This document shows, one piece after another, positions 43,567 to 51,798 of a stretch of 64,000 bases of DNA. Position numbers and translations under genes: made by a program. The notes under the pieces were generated by a model. That model saw nothing but the letters and a program-made list of their open reading frames with translations, was not told where the DNA came from and did no database searches. The stretch is from the NCBI RefSeq assembly GCF_003953935.1, contig NZ_RXLQ01000005.1, positions 114,624-178,623 of the forward strand, written 5' to 3'. How positions within the stretch are numbered: position 1 is the stretch's first letter; the number at the start of each line of letters is the position of its first letter. Origin of the DNA: Massilia atriviolacea. GTDB lineage: Bacteria; Pseudomonadota; Gammaproteobacteria; Burkholderiales; Burkholderiaceae_D.

Positions 43567-45306
43567 ATGTCTGAGACGAAAAAGCCGAAACTGCGCTCCG
43601 CGGAATGGTTCGGCACCCAGGATAAGAACGGTTTCATGTACCGCAGCTGGATGAAGAACCAGGGCATCCCCGACCACGAGTTCCAGGGCAAGCCGATCAT
43701 CGGCATCTGCAATACCTGGTCCGAACTGACTCCTTGCAACGCCCACTTCCGCCAGCTGGCCGAGCATGTCAAGAAGGGCATCCTCGAGGCCGGCGGTTTC
43801 CCGGTCGAATTCCCGGTGTTTTCCAACGGCGAATCGAACCTGCGCCCGACCGCCATGCTCACCCGTAACCTGGCCAGCATGGATGTGGAAGAATCGATTC
43901 GCGGCAATCCGATGGACGCCGTGGTGCTGCTGGTCGGCTGCGACAAGACCACGCCGGCCCTCCTGATGGGCGCCGCCAGCGTCGACCTGCCGACCATCGT
44001 CGTCAGCGGCGGTCCCATGCTCAACGGTAAGCTGAACGGCAAGAACATCGGTTCCGGCACCGCCGTCTGGCAGTTGCACGAACAGATGAAGGCCGGCACC
44101 ATTACCCTGCACCAGTTCATGTCCGCCGAGTCCGGCATGTCGCGTTCGGCCGGCACCTGCAACACCATGGGCACGGCCTCGACCATGGCCTGCATGGCCG
44201 AAGCGCTGGGCACCTCGCTGCCGCACAACGCCGCCATTCCCGCCGTCGATTCGCGCCGCTACGTGCTGGCGCATATGTCGGGCATCCGCATCGTCGAGAT
44301 GGTGCAGGAAGACTTGCGCCTGTCCAAGATCCTCACCCGCGCAGCGTTCGAAAACGCGATCAAGGTCAACGCCGCCATCGGTGGCTCGACCAACGCCGTG
44401 ATCCACCTGAAAGCGATTGCCGGGCGCATCGGCGTGCCGCTGGAGCTGGAAGACTGGACCGCCGTCGGCAAGGGCACCCCGACCATCGTCGACCTGCTGC
44501 CGTCCGGGCGCTACCTGATGGAAGAGTTTTACTACGCCGGCGGCTTGCCGGGCGCGATCCGCCGCCTGGGCGAAGGCAACTTGCTGCCGCACAAGGGCGC
44601 GCTGACCGTCAACGGCAAGAGCCTGTGGCAGAACTGCGAAGAAGCGCCGATCTACGACGACGAGGTGATCCGTCCGCTGGCCAGTCCGCTGATCGAAGAC
44701 GGCGGCATCTGCATCCTGCGCGGCAACCTGGCGCCGCGCGGCGCCGTGCTCAAGCCCTCGGCCGCCTCGCCGCACCTGATGCGGCATCGCGGCAAGGCCG
44801 TCGTGTTCGAAGATTTCGAGCACTACAAGAGCCGCATCCTCGATCCCGACCTCGACGTCGATGCCGATTCGATCCTGGTGATGAAGAACTGCGGGCCGAA
44901 GGGCTATCCCGGCATGGCCGAGGTCGGCAACATGGGCTTGCCGCCCAAGCTGCTGGCCCAGGGCGTGACCGACATGGTGCGCATTTCGGACGCGCGCATG
45001 AGCGGCACCGCCTACGGCACGGTGGTGCTGCACGTGGCGCCGGAAGCGATGGCCGGCGGACCGCTGGGCATCGTGCGCGATGGCGACCTCATCGCGCTCG
45101 ACTGCTACACCGGCAGCCTGAACCTGGATATTTCGGACGAAGAAATGGCCAGCCGCCTGGCCGCCCGTGCCGGTTCGCAAGCGCCGTTGGCGACCAGCGG
45201 CTACCAGAAGCTGTACATCGACCACGTGCTGCAGGCCGATGAAGGCTGCGACTTCGACTTCCTGCTCGGCAGCCGCGGCTCGGCCGTGCCACGCCATTCC
45301 CATTAA
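43567..45306 (+). CDS. L-arabonate dehydratase (IlvD/Edd family)
   Basis: This is a 579-aa Fe-S dehydratase that converts L-arabonate to 2-keto-3-deoxy-L-arabonate. Cluster-ligand cysteines appear in CNTWSELTPCN (about 52-61), GCDKTTPA (about 128) and SAGTCNTMGTAS (about 195). The pentonate-dehydratase subgroup is supported by length and by the block AEWFGTQDKNGF at the N-terminus. The ATG at 43567 has AGGAGG eight bases upstream; an upstream start without such a site is rejected. It heads the second arabinose operon and is followed 29 bp later by the FAH-family gene. Confidence 0.93.
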   Translation: MSETKKPKLRSAEWFGTQDKNGFMYRSWMKNQGIPDHEFQGKPIIGICNTWSELTPCNAHFRQLAEHVKKGILEAGGFPVEFPVFSNGESNLRPTAMLTRNLASMDVEESIRGNPMDAVVLLVGCDKTTPALLMGAASVDLPTIVVSGGPMLNGKLNGKNIGSGTAVWQLHEQMKAGTITLHQFMSAESGMSRSAGTCNTMGTASTMACMAEALGTSLPHNAAIPAVDSRRYVLAHMSGIRIVEMVQEDLRLSKILTRAAFENAIKVNAAIGGSTNAVIHLKAIAGRIGVPLELEDWTAVGKGTPTIVDLLPSGRYLMEEFYYAGGLPGAIRRLGEGNLLPHKGALTVNGKSLWQNCEEAPIYDDEVIRPLASPLIEDGGICILRGNLAPRGAVLKPSAASPHLMRHRGKAVVFEDFEHYKSRILDPDLDVDADSILVMKNCGPKGYPGMAEVGNMGLPPKLLAQGVTDMVRISDARMSGTAYGTVVLHVAPEAMAGGPLGIVRDGDLIALDCYTGSLNLDISDEEMASRLAARAGSQAPLATSGYQKLYIDHVLQADEGCDFDFLLGSRGSAVPRHSH

Positions 45307-45335
45307 CGTCCACCGCAGTGGACACGGAGCCCACC

Positions 45336-46328
45336 ATGTTACTCGTTCAATTTATCAATGAAGCCGGCGCGCGCCGCGTTGCCGTGCTGGAGCAGGACCA
45401 GCTGCGCGTGATCGACGGCTATGCCAGCAGCTATGCCCTGGCTCAACAGGCTATCGCCGCCAGGACCGGACTGGCCGCACTGGCCGCCGCCGCCATCGGC
45501 AGCGAAACCCATTCCTTCGACGCGGTCGCGCGCGCCGGGCGCCTGCTGGCCCCGCTCGACCATGACGATCCCGCCCACTGCTACGTCACCGGCACCGGCC
45601 TGACCCACCTCGGCAGCGCCGACACGCGCGATGCCATGCACAAGAAAATCGGCGGCGATGTCGAGACCCTGAGCGACAGCATGAAAATGTTCCGCATGGG
45701 CGTGGAAGGCGGCAAGCCGGCCGAGGGCGCGCGCGGCGTGCAGCCGGAATGGTTCTACAAGGGCGACGGTTCGGTGGTGCGCGCCAGCGGCCAGCCTTTG
45801 CGGATGCCCGACTTCGCCCTCGATGGCGGCGAAGAACCCGAAATCGCCGGCCTCTACCTGATCGGCGACGATGGCCAGCCGCACCGCCTCGGCTATGCCA
45901 TCGGCAATGAATTCTCCGACCATGTGACCGAGCGCCAGAATTATCTGTACCTGGCCCACTCCAAGCTGCGCAATTGCGGCCTCGGCCCCGCGCTGCTGGT
46001 CGGCCAGCTGCCCGCGCACGTGGCCGGCACCTCGCGCATCATCGCGGCCGACGGCTCGGTGCGCTGGGAAAAGGACTTTGTGAGCGGCGAACAGAATATG
46101 TCGCACGCCATCGCCAACCTGGAGTACCACCACTTCAAGTACGGCCTGTTCAACCGCGCCGGCGACGTCCACATCCATTTCTTCGGCACCGCCACCCTGA
46201 GCGTGGCCGATAACATCACGGTCCTGGCCGGCGAAACCTTCGAAATCGCCTCGCCCGTCTTCGGTCCGGCCCTGCGCAACCGCCTCGACCGTGAGCAATC
46301 CACCTTTACGAAAGTCAACGCCTTATGA
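45336..46328 (+). CDS. araD1: FAH-family 2-keto-3-deoxy-L-arabonate dehydratase (AraD1 type)
   Basis: This 330-aa protein is of the fumarylacetoacetate hydrolase superfamily. The C-terminal catalytic domain shows GNEFSDHVTERQNY with the metal-binding Glu, FGTATLSVADNI and GPALRNRL near the end. In Herbaspirillum, a member of the same bacterial family, an FAH-type enzyme replaces the usual DHDPS-like dehydratase and forms 2-oxoglutarate semialdehyde; the gene order here fits that. The ATG at 45336 has GGAG six bases before it. Its stop overlaps the next gene as ATGA. Confidence 0.87.
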   Translation: MLLVQFINEAGARRVAVLEQDQLRVIDGYASSYALAQQAIAARTGLAALAAAAIGSETHSFDAVARAGRLLAPLDHDDPAHCYVTGTGLTHLGSADTRDAMHKKIGGDVETLSDSMKMFRMGVEGGKPAEGARGVQPEWFYKGDGSVVRASGQPLRMPDFALDGGEEPEIAGLYLIGDDGQPHRLGYAIGNEFSDHVTERQNYLYLAHSKLRNCGLGPALLVGQLPAHVAGTSRIIAADGSVRWEKDFVSGEQNMSHAIANLEYHHFKYGLFNRAGDVHIHFFGTATLSVADNITVLAGETFEIASPVFGPALRNRLDREQSTFTKVNAL

Positions 46329-47896
46329 GGATTACCGGTGAAGCACTGATCGGCGGACGCGCAGTGCGCGGCAACGGCGGCGCGTTCCAGGCGGTCGATC
46401 CGTCCACGCGCGCGCCGATCGAACCGGCCTTCCGCATGGTCGATGCCGCCCAGATCGACACCGCCTGCCGCCTGGCGCAAGCGGCTTTCGATCCCTTCCG
46501 CGCGACAGGCAACGATGCCCGCGCGACGTTCCTGGAAACGATCGCGGCCCGGATCCTGGCGCTCGGCGACGACTTGATCGTGCGCGCGATGACCGAATCG
46601 GGCCTGCCGCGCGCCCGCCTCGAAGGCGAACGCGGCCGCACCATGGGCCAGCTCAAGCTGTTCGCGGAACTGCTGCGCGAAGGCTCGTGGGCCGATGCGC
46701 GCATCGACAGCGCCTTGCCGGACCGGCAGCCGCTGCCGCGCCCCGACCTGCGCCTGCGCATGATCGGCCTGGGGCCGGTTGCCGTGTTTGCGGCTAGTAA
46801 TTTCCCGCTGGCGTTTTCGGTCGCCGGTGGCGATACCGCCGCCGCGCTGGCGGCCGGCTGCCCGGTCGTCCTGAAAGCCCATTCCGCCCATCCGGGCACC
46901 TCCGAACTGGTGGCGCGCGCGGTGGTCGAGGCGATCGAGCTGTGCAGGTTGCCGGTGGGCGTGTTCGCGCTGCTGACCGGCACCGGCAACGGCATCGGCC
47001 AGGCCCTGGTGGCGCATCCCTCGATCAAGGCGGTGGGCTTTACCGGTTCGCGTTCCGGCGGACAGGCGCTGATGGCCGTGGCCGCCGCGCGTCCGCAGCC
47101 GATTCCCGTGTATGCGGAAATGAGCAGCATCAATCCCTTCTACCTGATGCCGGAGGCGCTGGCCGCGCGCGGCGCGCAGATCGCCACGGCCTTTGCCGCG
47201 TCGATGACCATGGGCGTGGGCCAGTTCTGCACCAATCCCGGCCTCGTGCTCGGCTTGAAAGGGCCGGATTTCGAGCGCTTTGCCGAGCAGGCGGCGCAGG
47301 CCTTGTCCGGCATCGACGCGGGGACCATGCTGACGGCGGGCATCGCGTCGGCCTACCAGAGCGGCGTGCACAAGCTGGCCCGGCACGAGGCGGTCGAGGC
47401 ATTGAAGGAAGCGGCGCACGCGGAAGGCAAGGGCGCGCCGGCGCTGTTTCGCACCAGCGGCAAGGCGTTCCTCAGCGAGCAGGCCCTGCATGCCGAGATT
47501 TTCGGACCGGCATCGCTGCTGGTCGCCTGCGACAGCGTCGAGGAAATGCGCGCCATTACCGAAGGCCTGGAAGGGCAGTTGACGGCGACCGTGCAGATGG
47601 ACGAGGGCGATACCGAACTGGTGCGAGGTTTGCTGCCTGTGCTGGAACGCAAGGTCGGCCGGATCCTGGCGAACGGCATGCCGACCGGCGTGGAGGTATC
47701 GACCGCGATGGTGCACGGCGGGCCGTTCCCGGCCACCTCGGACGGGCGCAGCAGCTCGGTCGGCACTGCGGCGATCCAGCGCTTCCTGCGGCCGGTGTGC
47801 TACCAGAACCTGGCGCAGGGTTTGCTGCCGGAAGTATTGCGCGACGATAATGACGGCGTCTGGCGCCGCCGCGATGGGGCGTTGACGAAGGCGTGA
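46325..47896 (+). CDS. 2-oxoglutarate semialdehyde dehydrogenase (type III KGSADH)
   Basis: This is a 523-aa aldehyde dehydrogenase that completes the oxidative arabinose pathway by making 2-oxoglutarate. The catalytic Cys is in GVGQFCTNPG (about 301), the Glu in VYAEMSSINP, and the NAD(P)-binding block is VGFTGSRSGGQAL. Length and the N-terminal form (LIGGRAVRGNGGAF) are those of the long KGSADH subgroup, distinct from the YcbD-type enzyme at 14422-15852. It is coupled to the FAH-family gene by a four-base overlap. Confidence 0.92.
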   Translation: MRITGEALIGGRAVRGNGGAFQAVDPSTRAPIEPAFRMVDAAQIDTACRLAQAAFDPFRATGNDARATFLETIAARILALGDDLIVRAMTESGLPRARLEGERGRTMGQLKLFAELLREGSWADARIDSALPDRQPLPRPDLRLRMIGLGPVAVFAASNFPLAFSVAGGDTAAALAAGCPVVLKAHSAHPGTSELVARAVVEAIELCRLPVGVFALLTGTGNGIGQALVAHPSIKAVGFTGSRSGGQALMAVAAARPQPIPVYAEMSSINPFYLMPEALAARGAQIATAFAASMTMGVGQFCTNPGLVLGLKGPDFERFAEQAAQALSGIDAGTMLTAGIASAYQSGVHKLARHEAVEALKEAAHAEGKGAPALFRTSGKAFLSEQALHAEIFGPASLLVACDSVEEMRAITEGLEGQLTATVQMDEGDTELVRGLLPVLERKVGRILANGMPTGVEVSTAMVHGGPFPATSDGRSSSVGTAAIQRFLRPVCYQNLAQGLLPEVLRDDNDGVWRRRDGALTKA

Positions 47897-47916
47897 TGGC
47901 GTCAACGCCCGGACGC

Positions 47917-47949
47917 CGTCGTTCGCGCGCCGCCCTGGCGCGGGAACGA
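47917..47949. repeat. degenerate copy of the CCGTCGTTCCCGC palindrome
   Basis: CCGTCGTTCGCGCGC and GCGCGGGAACGAGG flank a short centre and can form an imperfect hairpin. It resembles the perfect palindrome at 50392-50421 and lies in the same operon between two genes. Confidence 0.4.
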
Positions 47950-47996
47950 GGTGCGCAAAGCGCGGTACCGGCGGTTGAAACCAGTTGGAGAATGAA

Positions 47997-48764
47997 ATGA
48001 AAAAATCAGCCACTTACCCCAGCCTGTCAGGCAAACGGGTCTTCATCACCGGCGGCGGCACCGGCATCGGCGAATCGCTGGTCGCCTCCTTCGCGGCCCA
48101 GGGCGCGCAGGTCGCCTTTGTCGACATCGTGCGCGACGCCAGCGAAGCCCTGTGCCTGCGCGTCGCCGCATCCGGCGCCCCGGCGCCGCTGTTCCGCTAT
48201 TGCGACATCACCGACATTGCCGCCCTGCAAGCGACCATGGCCGACCTGGCCGCGCAGCTGGGCGACTTCGACATCCTGGTCAACAACGCCGCCAACGACC
48301 AGCGCCACCAGACCGAAGAGGTCAGCGTCGCGTTCTACGACCAGCGCATCGCCATCAACCAGCGCCCCATGTTCTTCACCTGCCAGTCGGTCCTGGCCGG
48401 CATGAAGAAGAAGGGCGCCGGCTCGATCGTCAACGTCGGCTCGATCTCCTGGCACGCCAAGAACGGCGGCTACCCGGTCTACGCCGCCACCAAGGCCGCC
48501 ACGGTCGGCCTGACCCGCGGCCTGGCGCGCGACTTCGGCGCCCACGGCATCCGCGTCAACACGGTCACGCCCGGCTGGGTCATGACCCGGCGCCAGCTCG
48601 ACTTGTGGGTGGACGAGGCCGGCAAGGCCGACATCAAACGCCACCAGTGCCTGCCCGGTCCGCTGATGCCGGACGACATCTCGGCCATGATCCTGTTCCT
48701 CGCTTCCGACGATAGCGCGATGTGCACCGGCCAGGATTTCGTGGTCGATGCCGGATGGATTTAA
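47997..48764 (+). CDS. SDR-family L-arabinose 1-dehydrogenase (predicted)
   Basis: This is a 255-aa short-chain dehydrogenase. It has the cofactor motif TGGGTGIG (about 16-23), NNAAN (about 93), the catalytic Ser in GSISWHA and the Tyr-Lys pair in YAATK (about 161). An Asp after the second strand (AFVDIV) favours NAD. It likely oxidises L-arabinose to the gamma-lactone that the SMP-30 enzyme opens. This is inferred from the otherwise complete pathway around it. TTGGAG lies six bases before the ATG at 47997. Other sugar alcohols or deoxy sugars are possible substrates. Confidence 0.8.
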   Translation: MKKSATYPSLSGKRVFITGGGTGIGESLVASFAAQGAQVAFVDIVRDASEALCLRVAASGAPAPLFRYCDITDIAALQATMADLAAQLGDFDILVNNAANDQRHQTEEVSVAFYDQRIAINQRPMFFTCQSVLAGMKKKGAGSIVNVGSISWHAKNGGYPVYAATKAATVGLTRGLARDFGAHGIRVNTVTPGWVMTRRQLDLWVDEAGKADIKRHQCLPGPLMPDDISAMILFLASDDSAMCTGQDFVVDAGWI

Positions 48765-48811
48765 CAAGTCCTCGCGTCACCCCCACAATAAAAACGATTC
48801 AGGAGACAAGC

Positions 48812-50362
48812 ATGAACATCATCAAACAGAGCATCGCCGCCATCAGCCTGGTCACGGCCGGCGCCTGGCCGGCGTTCGCCGCGGTCGACGTGACCATCGA
48901 TGCCGGCAAACCGGGTCCGGTGATCGACAAGAATGTGTACGGCCAGTTTGCCGAACACCTCGGCACCGGCATCTACGAAGGCATGTACGTCGGCCCGGGC
49001 TCGACAATCCCGAACACCAAAGGCTGGCGCAACGATGTCGTCGGCGCGCTCAAGCAATTGCAGGTGCCGCTGGTGCGCTGGCCGGGCGGCTGCTTCGCCG
49101 ATGAATACCACTGGAAAGACGGGATCGGCCCGCGCGCCCGGCGTCCGGTCAAGGTCAACACCAACTGGGGCGGGGTGGAGGAAAGCAACGCCGTCGGCAC
49201 CCACGAATTCTTCGACCTGGTCGAGCTGCTGGGCGCGGACGCCTACGTCAACGGCAACCTCGGTTCCGGCACCGTGCAGGAAATGGCGGACTGGGTCGAG
49301 TACATGACCTCCGACAGTAAATCGAGCCTGGCCAAGCTGCGCCGCAAGAATGGCCGCGACAAGCCCTTCAAGGTCGCTTACTTCGCCATCGGCAACGAAG
49401 CCTGGGGTTGCGGCGGCAATATGACGCCCGAGCATTACACCAATCTGTACAAGAACTACGAAACCATGCTCAAGGCGCCGAAGGAAGGCCGGCCCCTGAT
49501 GATCGCCAGCGGCGGCAACGACGACGACACCAGGTGGACCGACGTGATCAGCAACAACGCCAAGGCCCAGACCTCGGCCATCAGCTTCCATTACTACACC
49601 ATCCCGACCGGCAAGTGGGAAGGGAAGGGCGCCGCCACCGGCTTTGCCGAGCCGCACTGGATCTCGACCCTGGCGAATACCTTGAAAATCGATTCGATGA
49701 TCAAGAACAATATCGCCGTGCTGGACAAGAACGATCCGGAAAAGAAAATCGGCCTGTACGTGGATGAGTGGGGCACCTGGTACGACGTGGAAACCGGCAC
49801 CACGCCCGGCTTCCTGTTCCAGCAAAACACCTTGCGCGATGCGGTGGTGGCTGCGCTCAACTTCAATATCTTCCACCGGCACGCCGACCGCGTTCGCATG
49901 ACCAATATTGCGCAGATGGTCAATGTGCTGCAGGCCATGATCCTGACGGAAAAGGACAAGATGCTGCTGACGCCGACGTATCACGCCTTCCACATGTATG
50001 TGCCGTTCCAGGATGCGACCTCGCTACCGGTGACGGTGGCCGGCGACCAGGCCTACACCCTTGGCGGGACCACGATTCCGGGCATCAGCGCGTCGGCGGC
50101 GCGCGCCAGGGATGGCAAGCTGTACCTGTCGCTGGTCAATACCAACCCGGGCCAGCCGGCGGACGTGGTGGTCAATGTGGCCGGTAAGCAGTTGGCTGCG
50201 GCGACGGGCCGCGTGCTGACGGCAACCGCGATGGATGCGCACAACACCTTCCAGAATCCGCAGGCGATCAAGCCGGCGCCGTTCAGCGCCAAGGCGAGTG
50301 GCGGTAAGCTGACGGTCACGGTGCCGGCGAAAGCGCTTGTGGTGGTGGCTCTCGAAAGCTGA
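48812..50362 (+). CDS. abfA: GH51 alpha-L-arabinofuranosidase, exported
   Basis: This is a 516-aa retaining glycosidase with a signal peptide (1-24, ending AFA). The acid/base Glu is in IGNEAWG (about 195) and the nucleophile Glu in VDEWGTW (about 318). The substrate loop RWPGGCFADEYHW is also present. It should remove alpha-L-arabinofuranosyl groups from arabinan or arabinoxylan in the periplasm. The ATG at 48812 is six bases from AGGAG. It follows the SDR gene by 47 bp and continues the second arabinose operon. Confidence 0.93.
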   Translation: MNIIKQSIAAISLVTAGAWPAFAAVDVTIDAGKPGPVIDKNVYGQFAEHLGTGIYEGMYVGPGSTIPNTKGWRNDVVGALKQLQVPLVRWPGGCFADEYHWKDGIGPRARRPVKVNTNWGGVEESNAVGTHEFFDLVELLGADAYVNGNLGSGTVQEMADWVEYMTSDSKSSLAKLRRKNGRDKPFKVAYFAIGNEAWGCGGNMTPEHYTNLYKNYETMLKAPKEGRPLMIASGGNDDDTRWTDVISNNAKAQTSAISFHYYTIPTGKWEGKGAATGFAEPHWISTLANTLKIDSMIKNNIAVLDKNDPEKKIGLYVDEWGTWYDVETGTTPGFLFQQNTLRDAVVAALNFNIFHRHADRVRMTNIAQMVNVLQAMILTEKDKMLLTPTYHAFHMYVPFQDATSLPVTVAGDQAYTLGGTTIPGISASAARARDGKLYLSLVNTNPGQPADVVVNVAGKQLAAATGRVLTATAMDAHNTFQNPQAIKPAPFSAKASGGKLTVTVPAKALVVVALES

Positions 50363-50391
50363 CCAGTCTCCTTTCCCGCCCAAGCGCAATT

Positions 50392-50421
50392 CCGTCGTTC
50401 CCGCGCAGGCGGGAACGACGG
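50392..50421. repeat. perfect 13-bp palindrome (CCGTCGTTCCCGC)
   Basis: CCGTCGTTCCCGC, loop GCAG, GCGGGAACGACGG forms a perfect hairpin between abfA and the next GH43 gene. No T-run follows. Related copies are at 30492 and 47917, so this is a dispersed palindromic element that may also stabilise the upstream message. Confidence 0.8.
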
Positions 50422-50445
50422 GCGTGTATTCATATGGAGATTCCT

Positions 50446-51459
50446 ATGCAGTCACCGATCCCATTCATCGCCTGCCTTGCCGGCCTGATCCTCACCACTG
50501 CTGCCCACGCCAAACAAGTCAGCGTCCACGACCCCGTCTTGGCCAAGGAAGGCAAGACCTTCTACCTGTTCAGCACCGGCCCCGGCATCACCTTCTACAG
50601 TTCGCCCGACATGCGCAACTGGAAGGAAGAAGGCCGCGTCTTCCCCGGCGAGCCGGCCTGGGCCAAAAAAGCCGCACCCAGCTTCAACGACCACATCTGG
50701 GCGCCGGATATTTACTTCCACGACGGAAAATACTACCTCTACTACTCGGTCTCCGGCTTCGGCAAGAACACCTCCGGCATCGGCGTCACCACCAACGCCA
50801 CCCTGAACCCGCGCGCCGCCAATTACAAGTGGCAAGACCAGGGCATGGTCCTGCAATCGGTGCCGGGGCGCGACAACTGGAACGCGATCGACCCCCATAT
50901 CGTCGACGATGCCAGCGGCACGCCGTGGATGTCGTTCGGCTCGTTCTGGAGCGGCATCAAGCTCGTCAAGCTGGACGCCTCGCGCACGCGCCTGGCCGAA
51001 CCGCAAGCCTGGCACACCATCGCCCAGCGCACCCGCCCGGCCAGCGTGCCCGACGACGCAGCCGGCCCGGCCGAAATCGAGGCCCCGCACATCCTCAAAA
51101 AGAACGGCTACTACTATCTGTTCGTCTCCTGGGGCCTGTGCTGCAAGAAAGAGGCGAGCACCTACCACGTCGTCATGGGCCGCTCGGCAGAGGTCACCGG
51201 CCCCTACCTCGACCGCAGCGGCAAGGACATGGCCCAGGGCGGCGGCTCGCTGCTCATCGGCGGCAATGCGCAGTGGAAGGGCGTCGGCCACAACAGCGCC
51301 TATACCATCGACGGCAAGGACCTGCTGGTCATGCACGCCTACGAAACGGCCGACAACTACCTGCAAAAGCTGAAAATCCTCGACATGAAATGGGACAAGG
51401 ATGGCTGGCCGACGGTCGATCCGCAAGACCTGGACCGCTACCAGAGCAAGCAACAGTAA
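50446..51459 (+). CDS. GH43 arabinan endo-1,5-alpha-L-arabinosidase-type enzyme, exported
   Basis: This 337-aa protein has a signal peptide (1-22, ending AHA). The GH43 propeller shows the base Asp29 in VHDPVLA, WAPDIYF, the pKa-modulating Asp in IDPHIVDD (about 148) and the acid Glu in IEAPHIL (about 211). SFGSFWSGI and a Cys-Cys pair (GLCCKK) are typical of the endo-arabinanase-like subgroup, so it likely cuts the alpha-1,5 arabinan backbone in the periplasm. GGAG stands six bases before the ATG at 50446. It is the last gene of the second arabinose operon. Confidence 0.88.
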   Translation: MQSPIPFIACLAGLILTTAAHAKQVSVHDPVLAKEGKTFYLFSTGPGITFYSSPDMRNWKEEGRVFPGEPAWAKKAAPSFNDHIWAPDIYFHDGKYYLYYSVSGFGKNTSGIGVTTNATLNPRAANYKWQDQGMVLQSVPGRDNWNAIDPHIVDDASGTPWMSFGSFWSGIKLVKLDASRTRLAEPQAWHTIAQRTRPASVPDDAAGPAEIEAPHILKKNGYYYLFVSWGLCCKKEASTYHVVMGRSAEVTGPYLDRSGKDMAQGGGSLLIGGNAQWKGVGHNSAYTIDGKDLLVMHAYETADNYLQKLKILDMKWDKDGWPTVDPQDLDRYQSKQQ

Positions 51460-51678
51460 GGCGTTCATGAGACAGATCCTTGGGGCCGTGCCGGCGGCGC
51501 GCGCCGCGCGCGATGTCTGGACAACGGCGCACGGCGGCCATCGGCGCCAACGGCCCCAAGGAGCATTTCCACGACGATCAGGAAGGGCCGCCGTTGCCTC
51601 GCGCATCGGGCATCTCGGGTCCGACCCGGTGTGTCCGCGGCATGCATGGCGTCAGGCTGTTGCGGGAAGCGCCACGCT
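51460..51678. other. spacer before the furanose ABC transporter operon
   Basis: There is no convincing gene in this stretch: frames crossing it are short, Arg/Pro-rich and lack a ribosome-binding site. The next 67 bp form the third arabinose-regulon promoter. Confidence 0.4.
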
Positions 51679-51745
51679 GATACCGATTTCGACATCGCAA
51701 CCATTAAAAAATTGATTGGATGACTATGTGGCTTTCTCCTAACAT
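51679..51745 (+). promoter_or_regulatory. arabinose-regulon promoter 3, upstream of the furanose ABC operon
   Basis: The third copy of the 42-bp element lies at 51679-51720. It has -35 TTGGAT, an 18-bp spacer and -10 TAACAT (51740-51745), 19 bp after TGATTGGA. The start codon is 78 bp after the element. It also shares TGGCTTTC between -35 and -10 with promoter 1. Confidence 0.7.
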
Positions 51746-51798
51746 AGGCTCATAAAAAGGAGTCCCGGATTCCACCCCTAATAAACAGGAGACGACAG

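Noticed and set aside
51480..51680. Short frame upstream of the furanose ABC operon
   Set aside because: Biased composition, no ribosome-binding site and no recognisable motif; treated as spacer.
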